Assembly (NCBI GenBank): GCA_963854735.1
Contig: OY978101.1
Location: forward strand, 186,001-250,000
Source of the DNA: Marvania coccoides
Taxonomy: Eukaryota > Chlorophyta > Trebouxiophyceae > Chlorellales > Chlorellaceae
DNA: 64,000 nucleotides
Reading direction: 5' to 3'
In this document: positions 1 to 9,341 of the stretch, piece by piece
Layout of the letters: each line of letters opens with the position of its first letter
How positions within the stretch are numbered: the stretch's first letter is position 1
Position numbers and translations under genes: made by a program
Notes under the pieces: generated by a model
The model's database searches: none
What the model saw: the letters and a program-made list of their open reading frames with translations, nothing else
Told to the model about the DNA's origin: nothing

Positions 1-1108
1 TACTTCCACGCGATGTCGTACCGCTCCTGCACCCCCAGTTTCGATATGATCTCGGTCATCACAATGTTGTTCTCCGCCACCAGCCGCAGCAGCATCTGCT
101 TGTCCACCTTGGCGATGTTGGCGCTCTCCGCCATCTCCAGGTTCATCGAACAGAAGGTCTCCAGGGTGCGCTCCACGTGGGAGGAGTAGAAATCCAGCGC
201 CACGCTCTGCGCCAGCACCTGCGCCACAACTTGCATGTTCCGCACGTCCAGCGTCTGCAGGCGGATGCACTCGGGCTCCAGCGCGCTCCACCCGGGCAGC
301 TCTGGCACCACCGACAGCGAGCACTCTGCAGTAAAAAAGGTGGGGAAGAGGAGAGGGGGGATTCATCAATTAATGGCATTTTCTGTTTGTCAAAGAGGCG
401 CCAAGCAGAGGGGGCAAGAAATCAGTTAAATATAAACAATAAACCACCATTTATTATATATAAAAATATATATATATATTTACGTTAAAAGGAATAAACG
501 ACTTCACCTTCGTTGTATCTTCGGTCTCCAGGCGTTGGGTCCGCTGCCACCCCCCTCAGCACCTCCAGCCAACGCTCTTTGTCCTCGGGCTCAACGTCGA
601 AGAACACCGCAGACCCGTACGACGTCGCCACCAGGTAGGGCCCCACCGGCATGCCCTCCGTCTCCGCTATTTCAGGAATTTTAGTGCCGGTCAGTGCCAT
701 CAGGACCGACCCCTTGTGCAGCCGCTTGTAGTGCCCCACAAACTCGGGGCGGGCCAGCAGAGCATACACGTTGATGCCACTGCCCACGTAGGTGGCTTCC
801 ACGCGCACGTTTTGCGCGGGGAGGGCCCTGGCTGCGGTGGTTGTCGGTCGGATGACTGGCGGCTGCAACGCTGGCTGCGGGGCGGAGGAAAAGCCGCATA
901 GGGAGGGGAGGGAGAAGGGAGGAAGGCGGGGGAAAGGTGGGTGGGTGAAGGAAGGTCTTGGGTGGGCGCCGGCGATGGTGGAGAGGGCAGCAGGCAGGGA
1001 GTTGAGCAGGATGGAAGGGGGCGTTATTGCAACTGTGGTGCAGCCTTCTTGGAGCAGGCTCGAACGCAGCAGCTGCCGTGCCAGGCGAGTTGCTTGGGTG
1101 CGCGACAT
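1..1108 (-). CDS. DUF155 / RMD1-RMND1 family protein, probably mitochondrial; 3' end beyond left edge
   Basis: Exon 1 is 508-1108 (ATG at 1106-1108) and exon 2 is 325 down to the window edge. The intron joins ...RRYNE|ECSLSVVPELPGW in frame. The N-terminus, starting MSRTQATRLARQLLRSSLLQ, is Arg/Ser-rich and fits a mitochondrial presequence. A Pro-rich linker follows, then the first DUF155 strand region (VYALLARPEFVGHYKRLHKG). Exon 2 carries family-typical helices: AQSVALDFYSSHVE, NLEMAESANIAKVDKQMLLR and NNIVMTEIISKLG. This family includes yeast Rmd1 and Sif2/3, human RMND1 (mitochondrial translation support) and plant RETARDED ROOT GROWTH. About 305 residues are visible. The C-terminal part, where the usual membrane helices lie, is outside the window. 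The family call is strong; the organelle is inferred from the N-terminus. Confidence 0.8.
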
Positions 1109-1467
1109 TGCGAGGAAATGGCTTGGGTGTTGCTGTTTTAAAGTTTGAAAACCTTGACAAACAAAAATAAATAAATGATTCTTGAGTTTGGGGAGAATTG
1201 CAGCACTTTCGCGCCTCTCTCTCCTGAAGCAGACTCCCAGATGCGAGTAACACAAATTTATAAATGCAGAGCAGCCTGAGAAGACTGCTTTCCGTCTTCT
1301 TTTTCCAGACCAAAATGTTCGGTTGAGCGTCTCCCCCCTTCCTCGTTCATTTATATATCATTTTTTTGAAATGTTACTATAACAATACAACAGAGATGAA
1401 TGCATTCAGACACAGCTGCTGCTAACGCCACATTTTATTTTTATATATTTTCAATCGGAGGGAAAAA
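1109..1467. promoter_or_regulatory. 359-bp divergent spacer
   Basis: This AT-rich spacer separates the start codons of the DUF155 gene (-) and the Gln-rich gene (+), so both promoters must lie here or in their 5' UTRs. No recognisable core element was identified beyond T/A-rich tracts. It is one of six divergent spacers of 310-361 bp in the window. Confidence 0.4.
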
Positions 1468-3675
1468 ATGGCTGATGAACTGGAGCTGGAGTTGTCGTAC
1501 GAAGATGATGGTGAGGAGGTTGACTACGGCGAAGAGGTGGACTACGGCGAGAGCGATGCCGAAGAGCCTCATAGAGATGCTAATCAAATCGAAGATGGGG
1601 GCCTTCCCGACGCCAGCGGGGCTGATTTAGGGGCCGATCATGATCGAAAGGTGCGCTGCTTTGCATTCGGCGTAGGACAACGCGCTGCGATTTTCGCTAT
1701 TACCCCAAAACTGCGTCGTTTCAGCTCAGTAGTTGTTGTTATCGCCCCCCCCGCTTGCCCATTTTTTCTCCCTGCAGGGCTCTATCCCAGAGGCTGGTCG
1801 CCCAGGCGGCATCGCTCCCACCACGCGCGATCGCCCAGAGCAGCGGCAGGGCGCCTTCCAGGACGGCCGGCGCAGCGTCAACGGCAGAGGCGGGGGGCGA
1901 TTCAATGCTGCAGGGAGGCAGCAGCAGCAGCAGCAGCACGGGCGGTGGCAGCAGCAGGGCGGGCAGATGATGCACACGCGCACCGGCAGCGGATCCATGC
2001 TGCCTGGCATGGCTGGTGGAATGGCGATGGGGATGCAGCCAGGGATGCAGCAGCAAGGCGGCATGGGCGTGATCGGGGGGGGGGGGAGCCTAGGCCTAGG
2101 GTACGGCATGGGGGTGAATATTCCTGTGCCGGCTGGGGGGATGAACCCTATGGGGATGGGTGGCATGGGGATGGCGATGCCCATGCATGGCTCCCCTCAG
2201 CTCACTGGCGGAATGGGTATGGCGGCAATGCAGCAGCTGGGCGGCGGGCAAATGGGGGGCCAGATGGAGAACCAGATGGCCATGCAGCGGCAACAACAGC
2301 TCATGCAGCAGCAGCAGCAGCTTCAGCAGCAGCAGCAACAGCAGTTTAAGCGCCAGCAGCAGCAGATGCTGTTGATGCGGCAGCAGCAGATGGCAATGGA
2401 GCAGCAGATGGCCATGGAGTCGGTAGGCATGGGCATGCTGGGGGGAGGCCCTCAGCAGGGGATGATGATGATGGGGGGAGGAATGATGGCAGGGGCAGCC
2501 CAACAGCAGCAGCAGCAGCAGCAAATGTTTCGACCGCCAGTGAAACAGCAGCAGCAGCGTGACCAGCACCCGCAACAGCAGCAGCAAAGCCCGCAGCTCG
2601 CGATGCGGGGGCGGGGAGGGCGGGATTTCCACGCCAGAGGGAGAGGCGGGGGCCGCAGCAGGCCGCCCACGCCTTCAATCCTCTCTGCTGGGCTCGGGGC
2701 AGCTGGTGAGCAGCTGCCGCCTGACCACCACCACCACGCGCAGCGGTACGTCTCACAGCCGCTTGCAGAAGAGCGGGCAGCAGGCGCAGCAGCAGCAGCA
2801 GCGGGGGCTGTGGGGGCTGGGAGTGCTGGCGGCGGCGCCGACGGCGCTGTTACTGCTGAGGAGAGGGGCAGAGAGGCGAGCGAGCCGGTGGATGGTCTTG
2901 CCATGGGGAAGCAGGATGCAATGCCGAGCCCCGAAGAGTTGCAGGAGGCTGCCCAGAAAGCGTTGGAAGCAGCAGAGGTGAGGGTTTGCTTTCTTTTTTA
3001 ATACTAAAATTTCATAATTCACGCAGTACGTTGCTGTGCTGCTTCCTATTGAAGTTATATGCGTCCATCTGCTTGAAAACCATCAGCCTTTCTTCTGTTT
3101 ATTGTTTATTTATTGCCCCGCAGGAGGAAAAGCAGCGGCGGTTGGCTGAAATCAGGGCAAAGCGCGAGGAGCAGGCGGCGCAGAACCGCGAGCTGGCGGA
3201 GAAGCGGAAACGGAAGATCGCGGAGATCCACCAGGCCGAGGAGTCCCGCAAGCGGTACCAAGAGGAGATGGCGTTCAAGCGGGCATCCATCGAAGATCTG
3301 ATGCGGAAAAAGTCAAAGGAAGAGGCGCGGAGGCAGCTGGAGGAGAAGGAAGCGGAGCTGCAAGCCCTGAGGAAGCAGCTGGAGGAGGCCCAGAGCAAAA
3401 TAGCTGCTGGAGGGGGGCCTGCAGGCAGCGGGGGAAAGGTGGCTGAGGCGGAGGAGCGGGCAGCAGTAGCAGCAGAGCCTGAGACAGCGGGCCCGATGGC
3501 TGTTGAAGAGGAAGAAGGCGGGGGGGCAGCAGGGGAGGCTAGCAACGGCAACACTGTTCAGCCGATGGATGAAAACGATGCAGCAGCGGCTGAGGAGGTG
3601 CATGGCACTGCTGCTGCGGCTGTATCTTTTGAGGGCGGTGGTGCCACCGAGCCCCCCGCTTCTGCTACTATCTGA
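1468..3675 (+). CDS. Gln/Met/Gly-rich RGG-box protein with C-terminal charged coiled coil, unknown function
   Basis: Three phase-0 exons, 1468-1650, 1778-2977 and 3124-3675, give 644 residues. The N-terminus is very acidic with two EEVDYGE repeats. The middle holds two short Arg/Gly clusters (GRGGGRF near residue 120 and GRGGRDFHARGRGGGR), long poly-Gln and Met/Gly runs, and further Gln tracts. Exon 3 encodes a charged coiled coil (about residues 462-560, KQRRLAEIRAKREEQAAQNR onward) and an acidic Ala/Glu tail. No RRM, helicase or other catalytic domain is visible. The composition resembles RNA-binding, condensate-forming scaffold proteins, which is inference from composition only. The CAG/CAA tracts are likely length-polymorphic. 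Antisense open frames through the repeats are shadows. Confidence 0.75.
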
Positions 3676-4179
3676 AGCACAGCACTGTTTTCTCGGTTTG
3701 GAGGTGCATTTGATTTGATACCACTTTTCCTGGTCATTTGTATCGGTCATTATTGTGAACCCCCCAGAATTTTCCGAGTGTCTGAAAGTTAATAGTGTCA
3801 AATTCCGCAGCTCACGCAAGACGAATGCAATCACTTCTTACTCAGAAACACCGCACAAAGTGTGAGTACGGGGCCCCTTTCCATTTGCTCTCTTCCCTCG
3901 ACGTGAGGCAACCCCCACTGCTGCAACCTCCGGCAAGCTGCTTCATCCTCTATGAAACAACCTGCCTGCATTGGTGGTCTCGGAGCCGAGACTGGCCACG
4001 GCATGCACTCCTTGTGAGCCCACCCTAAGTTTTTTTCTCACGGGTCATCCAAAAAATCTCCTATAGCCAGCTGGAAAGGGAGAAATGCGGGTTTTTTCGA
4101 CACCATTTTCGCCGCGAAATAACCATAATTTATTCTTATTTCTTTGTCGCACACCCACACCCACACACAACTCGTCGAA
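3676..4179. other. Spacer between Gln-rich gene and psbTn-like gene
   Basis: This holds the 3' UTR of the upstream gene and the promoter and 5' UTR of the small photosystem gene. A CACACCCACACC-type tract lies just upstream of the next ATG. No convincing coding or RNA feature was seen. Confidence 0.3.
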
Positions 4180-4675
4180 ATGCAGGCCACTCTCTCCTTC
4201 CAGGCAACCCGCCCCGCCGTGGCATCTCGCCCTGCTGCCCGTCGCTCCGTCGTCGTGATGGCCGCTGCTAAGCCCGAGGTAATAAACAGTGATGCGTTTT
4301 GATGTGCACCCAATTCATTTTCAAGCTTGGACAATGCGCACGTTCTTAAGTCCATCAAAACGTTTGATCCTTCCTGATCTATCGAAAACAAGCCTTAATT
4401 GGCCTCTAGAGCTAGCCCTTATCTTAGAACACGCCTTGGCCGGCTTAATTGCGCCCGGATCCCATCCCTGGAAAATTCACACCGCCCCGGCACCATTTTT
4501 TTCTCCTTCCAAGCAGGTCTCCAAGCAGCAGAAGGCTGCCCTGGTGTCTCTGGCCGCCTTCGCCGCCGCGGTGCTGGTGAACTGCGCCCCCGCCCAGGCT
4601 GACGGCGTCAAGACCGTGGTCTGCGCTTCCAACCCCACCGCCAAGGCGTGCCTCAAGAACTCGGCCAAGAACTGA
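4180..4675 (+). CDS. psbTn: PsbTn-like photosystem II 5-kDa lumenal protein precursor
   Basis: Two exons, 4180-4278 and 4517-4675, give 85 residues. The N-terminus (MQATLSFQATRPAVASRPAA, then RRSVVVMAAA) is a chloroplast transit peptide. A hydrophobic stretch (ALVSLAAFAAAVLVN) ending in APAQA is a thylakoid lumen-transfer signal with an AxA processing site. The predicted mature peptide is only 22 residues (DGVKTVVCASNPTAKACLKN plus two more). Its C-x3-PTA-x2-C core matches the cysteine-bracketed PTA motif of plant PsbTn, a small lumenal protein at the PSII core. Function is inferred from this motif and the bipartite targeting signal. The match is short, so a different small lumenal protein is possible. 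The intron (4279-4516) exceeds half the coding length. Confidence 0.7.
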
Positions 4676-5037
4676 AGAGCTAGTATCCAACAGTTACAGC
4701 CTAGTTCTGCTGCTTCGTTTTTAATTTGTATACGTGTGGCTATGGGGCGTGCGCCTGTGTGCTAAATGAGACGGCACCCTCCTTTTTTTTTTTGAGAAGA
4801 TAATTGTGTGACGTTTCCTTGGCATATTTGTGTGTGCCTGCGGTGGGAACTTGACTTTTTACCCCACCCTACCCATCAATGTAACAAGGGAAACTATCGC
4901 TCATTCCACTCCACATCAGAAACGCAAGATTGCTCCTCTTACACGCCCGAATCCTCAAATAATAGAGGGGGGGGGGGGGGGGGGGCGGGGGATATCGCCC
5001 AATAATATGTCAAAAATGAATTCAAATCATTGTTTTT
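4676..5037. other. Convergent 3' spacer with long poly-G tract
   Basis: This lies between the 3' ends of the PsbTn-like gene (+) and COG3 (-). It contains an uninterrupted 19-base G run (4967-4985), then C, then five more G (4987-4991). Otherwise it is AT-rich UTR-like sequence with no supported gene. Confidence 0.5.
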
Positions 5038-7821
5038 TCACGCCATCTCGTCCAGAGCAGCCTCCAAGGCCTCTATGGCAGGCAGCCCCGCCGCCGCAGC
5101 TTCCGCCTTGGTGTACTCGTTGTCCAGAAGGGAAGCCAACTGGGCGTGCGCCTCCAGCACATTGCTGCGAATGGGCTTGAACAGCGCAGCACGGGTCTGC
5201 TCCGCCGGGAGGTACGCCCTGAGGGCGGCTGCCGCCTCAGGCAGCGGCCCTGCCACTGCTTCACGCACCGCAGCAGCCACCGCTGCCACCCGATCGGGAG
5301 CAGCAAAAGCTTGCTCGCGGAGCGGCTTGGCGGGGCCCTCCCCACCGTCTGCCACGCGCACCGCGGTCACCTTGGTGAGGAAGGTCAGCGCGGGCTCCAC
5401 CGTGAGCTTTGTGACAGCCATGATGTAAGCTTCGCAGGCAGTCTTCAGCGCCCGCTCCAAGTCCTTTTTGGCATCCAGCTGGTTCTCGGAAAGCCGCGGC
5501 CCGCCGCGGCTGACCAGCTGCCGCATGGCGTTGTCCGAAGAGAAGGAGAACAACGGCAGCTGGCCCGACAGCGCCCGTCGCAGTGAGTCTTTTACGTGAG
5601 AGAAATCAAGGGACCGCTCCACCACCGAAAAGTCAGCCTCAAACGGCGCAATCTGCTCCCGTAGAATGAGCAGCTGGCGGATGGAGAACAGCTGGCCGTG
5701 CAGGGGCCCCGCGGCCTTTGTCACGGCGCGCGCAGCGTCCTGCACGGCGGCGGCAGCGGCGGCCACCGCCTCGTGCGCCAGCCCGTTGAACGACTTTTGC
5801 GGCACCGTGCGGTATAGCTTGGACAGTAGCAGCAGCGAGCGCTGCACGGGGGGGTACCACCCTCGGTACTGCTGCTGCTGTTGCTGCTCTTCTGCTGCGG
5901 CATCGCCTTTCAGCGGCGCAGCCTCTGAAATCTCGCCCTCCTCCCTGTCTGCTGTTGCTGCACCAGCACCAGCACCGTCACCAGCACCAGCGGAAGACTC
6001 TTCCAAGCCAGCCTCACCCACGCCCAGCAGCAGGGTGGGGTAATCAAGGTCAGCAGGCGACGGCACAAAACCAGCCACGCGCTCGCGAATAAAGGCCTGG
6101 GCGCGGTACGTCAGGCGCTCCTGGATGTCCCCCAGCATGCGCCGCAACACCGGGGCCAGCAGCGCTGCCGCCTCAGGAACACCTTGAGATGCTGCCGTGC
6201 CGTCTTCCAGACTGGCGTCTTGGAGGACCTCCGCGCGCAGGATGTAGGCCAGCTCGCACAGCGAGTCGACGTCGCGCAGGCCCACCAGCGCGGGGCGCAT
6301 GCCGTCGTAGAGCAGCGCGCAGAGCGGGTCCAGCAGCGGGGTCAGCGCGCCGTTGCTCGCAGCACGCGCAGCAGCCGACGCAGGGAACAAGTGCTCGAAC
6401 AGCTGCATCTCCAGCTGCGCGATGTGCAGCAGGAAGGCGCACCCAGCGCGCAGAATGGCCGGCAGCGGCAGTCCTGCCAGGGACGCCAAGTGGGCAGACA
6501 CAGGTCCTCGCATCAATGCCAGCCGCGTCTCGCAGTGCAGCCCCTGGCAGTCGCGCAGCAGGCGGGCGTACTCGGGGCTGGCCCCCGCCCGCGCCTCCAC
6601 CCCATGCAGCAGGCCCTTCACTGACGCCTCGGTGGCTGCCCTGAAACGAACGTAAAGCAGCGTAGTCTCGGCGCCAGACTCCCCATCGTCCTTCACCGTG
6701 GGAACCTTGGGGGAAACCACTCCTGAGCCGCCGCCACTACCGCCTGAAGCGGAGAGTTGCACAGCCATGCCTGCCCGCCGCAGCGCCTGCTGCACTTTGC
6801 CTCGCACAGCCCCCAGCGCGCGTCCCTGCAGCTGTTTGAACTTCGCGGTGTACGTGGCGGAGTCGGCGTAGTGCGGGTGGCTGGCCACGAACGCCAGGCT
6901 CTCGTCCAGCCGCTTCAGCGCGCCCATGACGTCAGCACCTTCAATGGACAGCGATGAAGCGTGGAACTCAGCCGCAACCCGCTCCAGCTCGTCAAAATAC
7001 GCGAGTTTGGAGCGCATAGCTTCCGCGGCGGCCACCAGGCCTTCTTGTTCGTTCACCAGGCGCTCGCAGGTGACGTGAAGGGCAGCTGTTCGGTCGCTCA
7101 CCGCCCTCTGCCCCTCTTTTAGCGAGTCAAACAGGCTCAGAATTTCGTCGATGGTGGCCAGGAGGTCGTCGCAGGAGGTCAGGCGGGCGTCCAGCACGGC
7201 GGCATGCCGCTGGAATTTTCCTTCGGTCTCTAGGGCTCGAGCAGCTTCCAGCTCGGACAACCACTTGTAGAACTCAGAGCTGTTCTGCAGGGTGACGTCC
7301 TCAAAGGAGGTGCCCACGAAACTGAGGCCGAGGTCCACCGGCTCCATGCTGGAGTGGCGGGGGGAGGCCACGCTGTCGCTGAGTTGGGCTGCAGAGGCGG
7401 CAGCGGCGGTCGGGGTTGGGTCCGCAGGGAGGGCAGCGTCTGCCAGGTGCAGCGGCAACGGGCGCTGGGCGCAGCTGGCTGCCACCGCCTCGATGCTGCG
7501 CTGCTGGGCGTCCGTCAATCCTGCTGCGCGATCCCATACGCTGGCCTGCAAGATGCAAGAATGCAAGGGAGATTTGTTGGAAAATGTCAGGGAAAGAGGT
7601 GTTGGGATATTTTAATCAATCTGTATGGCGCGATCAATGCGCGCAAAGCTAAACAGAGGGCAATTGATGCTCTTACGCACCACACTATAGCTTTGTTTAG
7701 ATGCAGGGGGCAGAGAGTAATTCCGTACACCAGGCTCTCCTGAGCCCGCAGCCTTGACGGCATCCGTTCGGCCACGAGTCCCGCTGCTCCCCAGCACGTC
7801 GATCCCGACGGAATCCCACAT
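5038..7821 (-). CDS. COG3: Conserved oligomeric Golgi complex subunit 3 (Sec34)
   Basis: Exon 1 is 7729-7821 (ATG at 7819-7821) and exon 2 is 5038-7545, phase 0, giving 866 residues. The junction reads ...GSGEPG|ASVWDRAAGLTDAQQRS, matching the plant COG3 N-terminus, where a W followed by LTxxQ is conserved. The Sec34 N-terminal helices (FYKWLSELEAARALE, FDELERVAAEFHASSLSIEG) and the C-terminal conserved block (GQLFSIRQLLILREQIAPFE, LDFSHVKDSLRRALSGQLPL, ENQLDAKKDLERALK) are all present. COG3 is a lobe A subunit of the COG tether for retrograde intra-Golgi vesicles. A Gly/Ala-rich, acidic, poly-Gln insert (about residues 560-600) is not part of the family core. The intron donor is GTACGG. The call is secure. 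Confidence 0.93.
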
Positions 7822-8234
7822 TGCTGCTCAAATACACATTTATTGTGTGCGATCGAGGCGTCTCGCCGTGAATTCTTCTGTTGTATAAACTATGCAGCTA
7901 AAATCTGGCAATTATATTTTTTTAATCAGTAAAAATTAGGGTGATCACAGACACATATGCTGAGCCTGAACCCTTGAACACAGCAGCCTGATTCCAACAT
8001 GGCCAGCCAGGCTGTGCATGGCGGGCTCCCGCGTCATGCCGGCATACGGAGGTCTCCTCTGCATGTCGCGCTCCGCCCATGCTTGCTGAAAGCAATCCAT
8101 TATATACTGAGGGGAAATTCGCCGCCGTGCTCCAAAAAAATGGAAATTGAGTGCGTTACAACACCGAGTGCACCTATATACATCAATTAAAATTGTTACC
8201 ATTGTCTAATAATATTCTCTTAATCTAGAAACTA
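7822..8234. other. Spacer between COG3 promoter side and small plastid-like gene
   Basis: This AT-rich spacer of about 410 bp contains the COG3 promoter and the 3' UTR of the following minus-strand gene. No gene or structured RNA was recognised. Confidence 0.3.
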
Positions 8235-8824
8235 CTATTCCTGAGAGGGCGCCGGTTCATCTGGCTTGGGCTCGTCCTCCTTCTCAGGCTCATCAGGGCT
8301 CTTCTTCTTCTTTTCCTCCTCTTCCTCCTCCTCCTCGTCCGGCATCTCGGGGTCCCCAGGCAGTGGCTTGGGCATCGGCGTCTCCAGCTTCTCAAACTCA
8401 GGGAAGATGTCGGGACGGCGAGAGGGCTGGGGGGTGATCCATTCCTGTAATGAATACGAGAGGGAAGGGAAGCATTAATGCGAGTGCAGGAAATATGACC
8501 AGAAGGTGTGAATATCGAGTAAAAAGGAGACGGGCACTGCAGAGAACAAACTTGATTATTGTTCCAGACTTGTCTAACCTGTGGGAAATCGATGGGCGAT
8601 CGCTCCTTCTCAGTCTCTGGCTCTGGGTATGATGCAACAATCTCTAGACGCCTCGCCAGCGCGCCCCTCCGTTGAGTCTTTGCGCTGCAGCGAAATGTAA
8701 ATTGCCTGAGGGATGGCAGCTGCCTGCTGATAACGCAGCGCTGGCTCGAAATTGCCGCTGATTTCACGCCGCTGCACTCCACTGCACCACCCGTCCGTCG
8801 AAGCGACAGTGATGCGTTCAACAT
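8235..8824 (-). CDS. Small conserved plastid-like protein with acidic/Lys C-terminus, unknown function
   Basis: Two phase-0 exons, 8579-8824 (ATG at 8822-8824) and 8235-8444, give 151 residues. The N-terminal 60 residues are Ser/Arg-rich and poor in acidic residues, as in a plastid transit peptide. The mature part reads SPIDFPQ|EWITPQPSRRPDIF, then PEFEKLETPMPKPLPGDPEM, followed by a run of Glu, Lys and Pro. The Trp-Pro-SRRPDIFP core looks like a conserved green-lineage motif rather than random sequence. I do not recognise a named family, and no enzyme motif or membrane helix is present. The low-complexity tail suggests an interaction or scaffold role, which is inference. Confidence 0.65.
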
Positions 8825-9341
8825 TATTAATTAATTTTTAGATGAGTATTCTTGCTCAATCGCAACACAATGCGCTATGTAGTTATTTCTATATCGTTGA
8901 TTAGTTAAATTTTATCTATTAATTAGGCATCAAATCGCTTTGTTTTGGCTGCCTTCGGTAACGGATAAAATTGGCGAAAAAAAATGCTCAAATTGGCAGC
9001 GTGCAATCTTTAGACCAAGTTAAACATAAGTTAAACGTATGTTTCAAAAACAGCGCAAACTTGATCTTGAAACCCCGAATTCCGAGGGTCATTGCTTTTT
9101 CCAAGTTGGTCTTGGCCTTGGTGAACTAAGAAGAGCTCTCTGCCGCGTTATTCAAATTGTTTTCAATTAAAAAAAAATCGTGAAGTCTATCAGTGCTTTC
9201 CTATTCCACTGGGAGCCTGTTCCTGCATCAATTATTCAAATAATAAATTGCAATTGATAATATTTTAAAAAAGAACTACAGCCCGTATTCCCACCCACTT
9301 TCATGTTTTACGTGTATATATTTCCCCCGTAAACCGTTGAA
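8825..9341. promoter_or_regulatory. Divergent spacer upstream of MLO
   Basis: A 517-bp, very AT-rich divergent spacer between the small plastid-like gene (-) and MLO (+). No coding potential was seen. Confidence 0.35.

Noticed and set aside
2096..2904. Leu-, Cys- or Ala-rich antisense frames opposite the Gln-rich gene
   Set aside because: They are mirror frames of CAG and GGC repeats and disappear outside the repeats.
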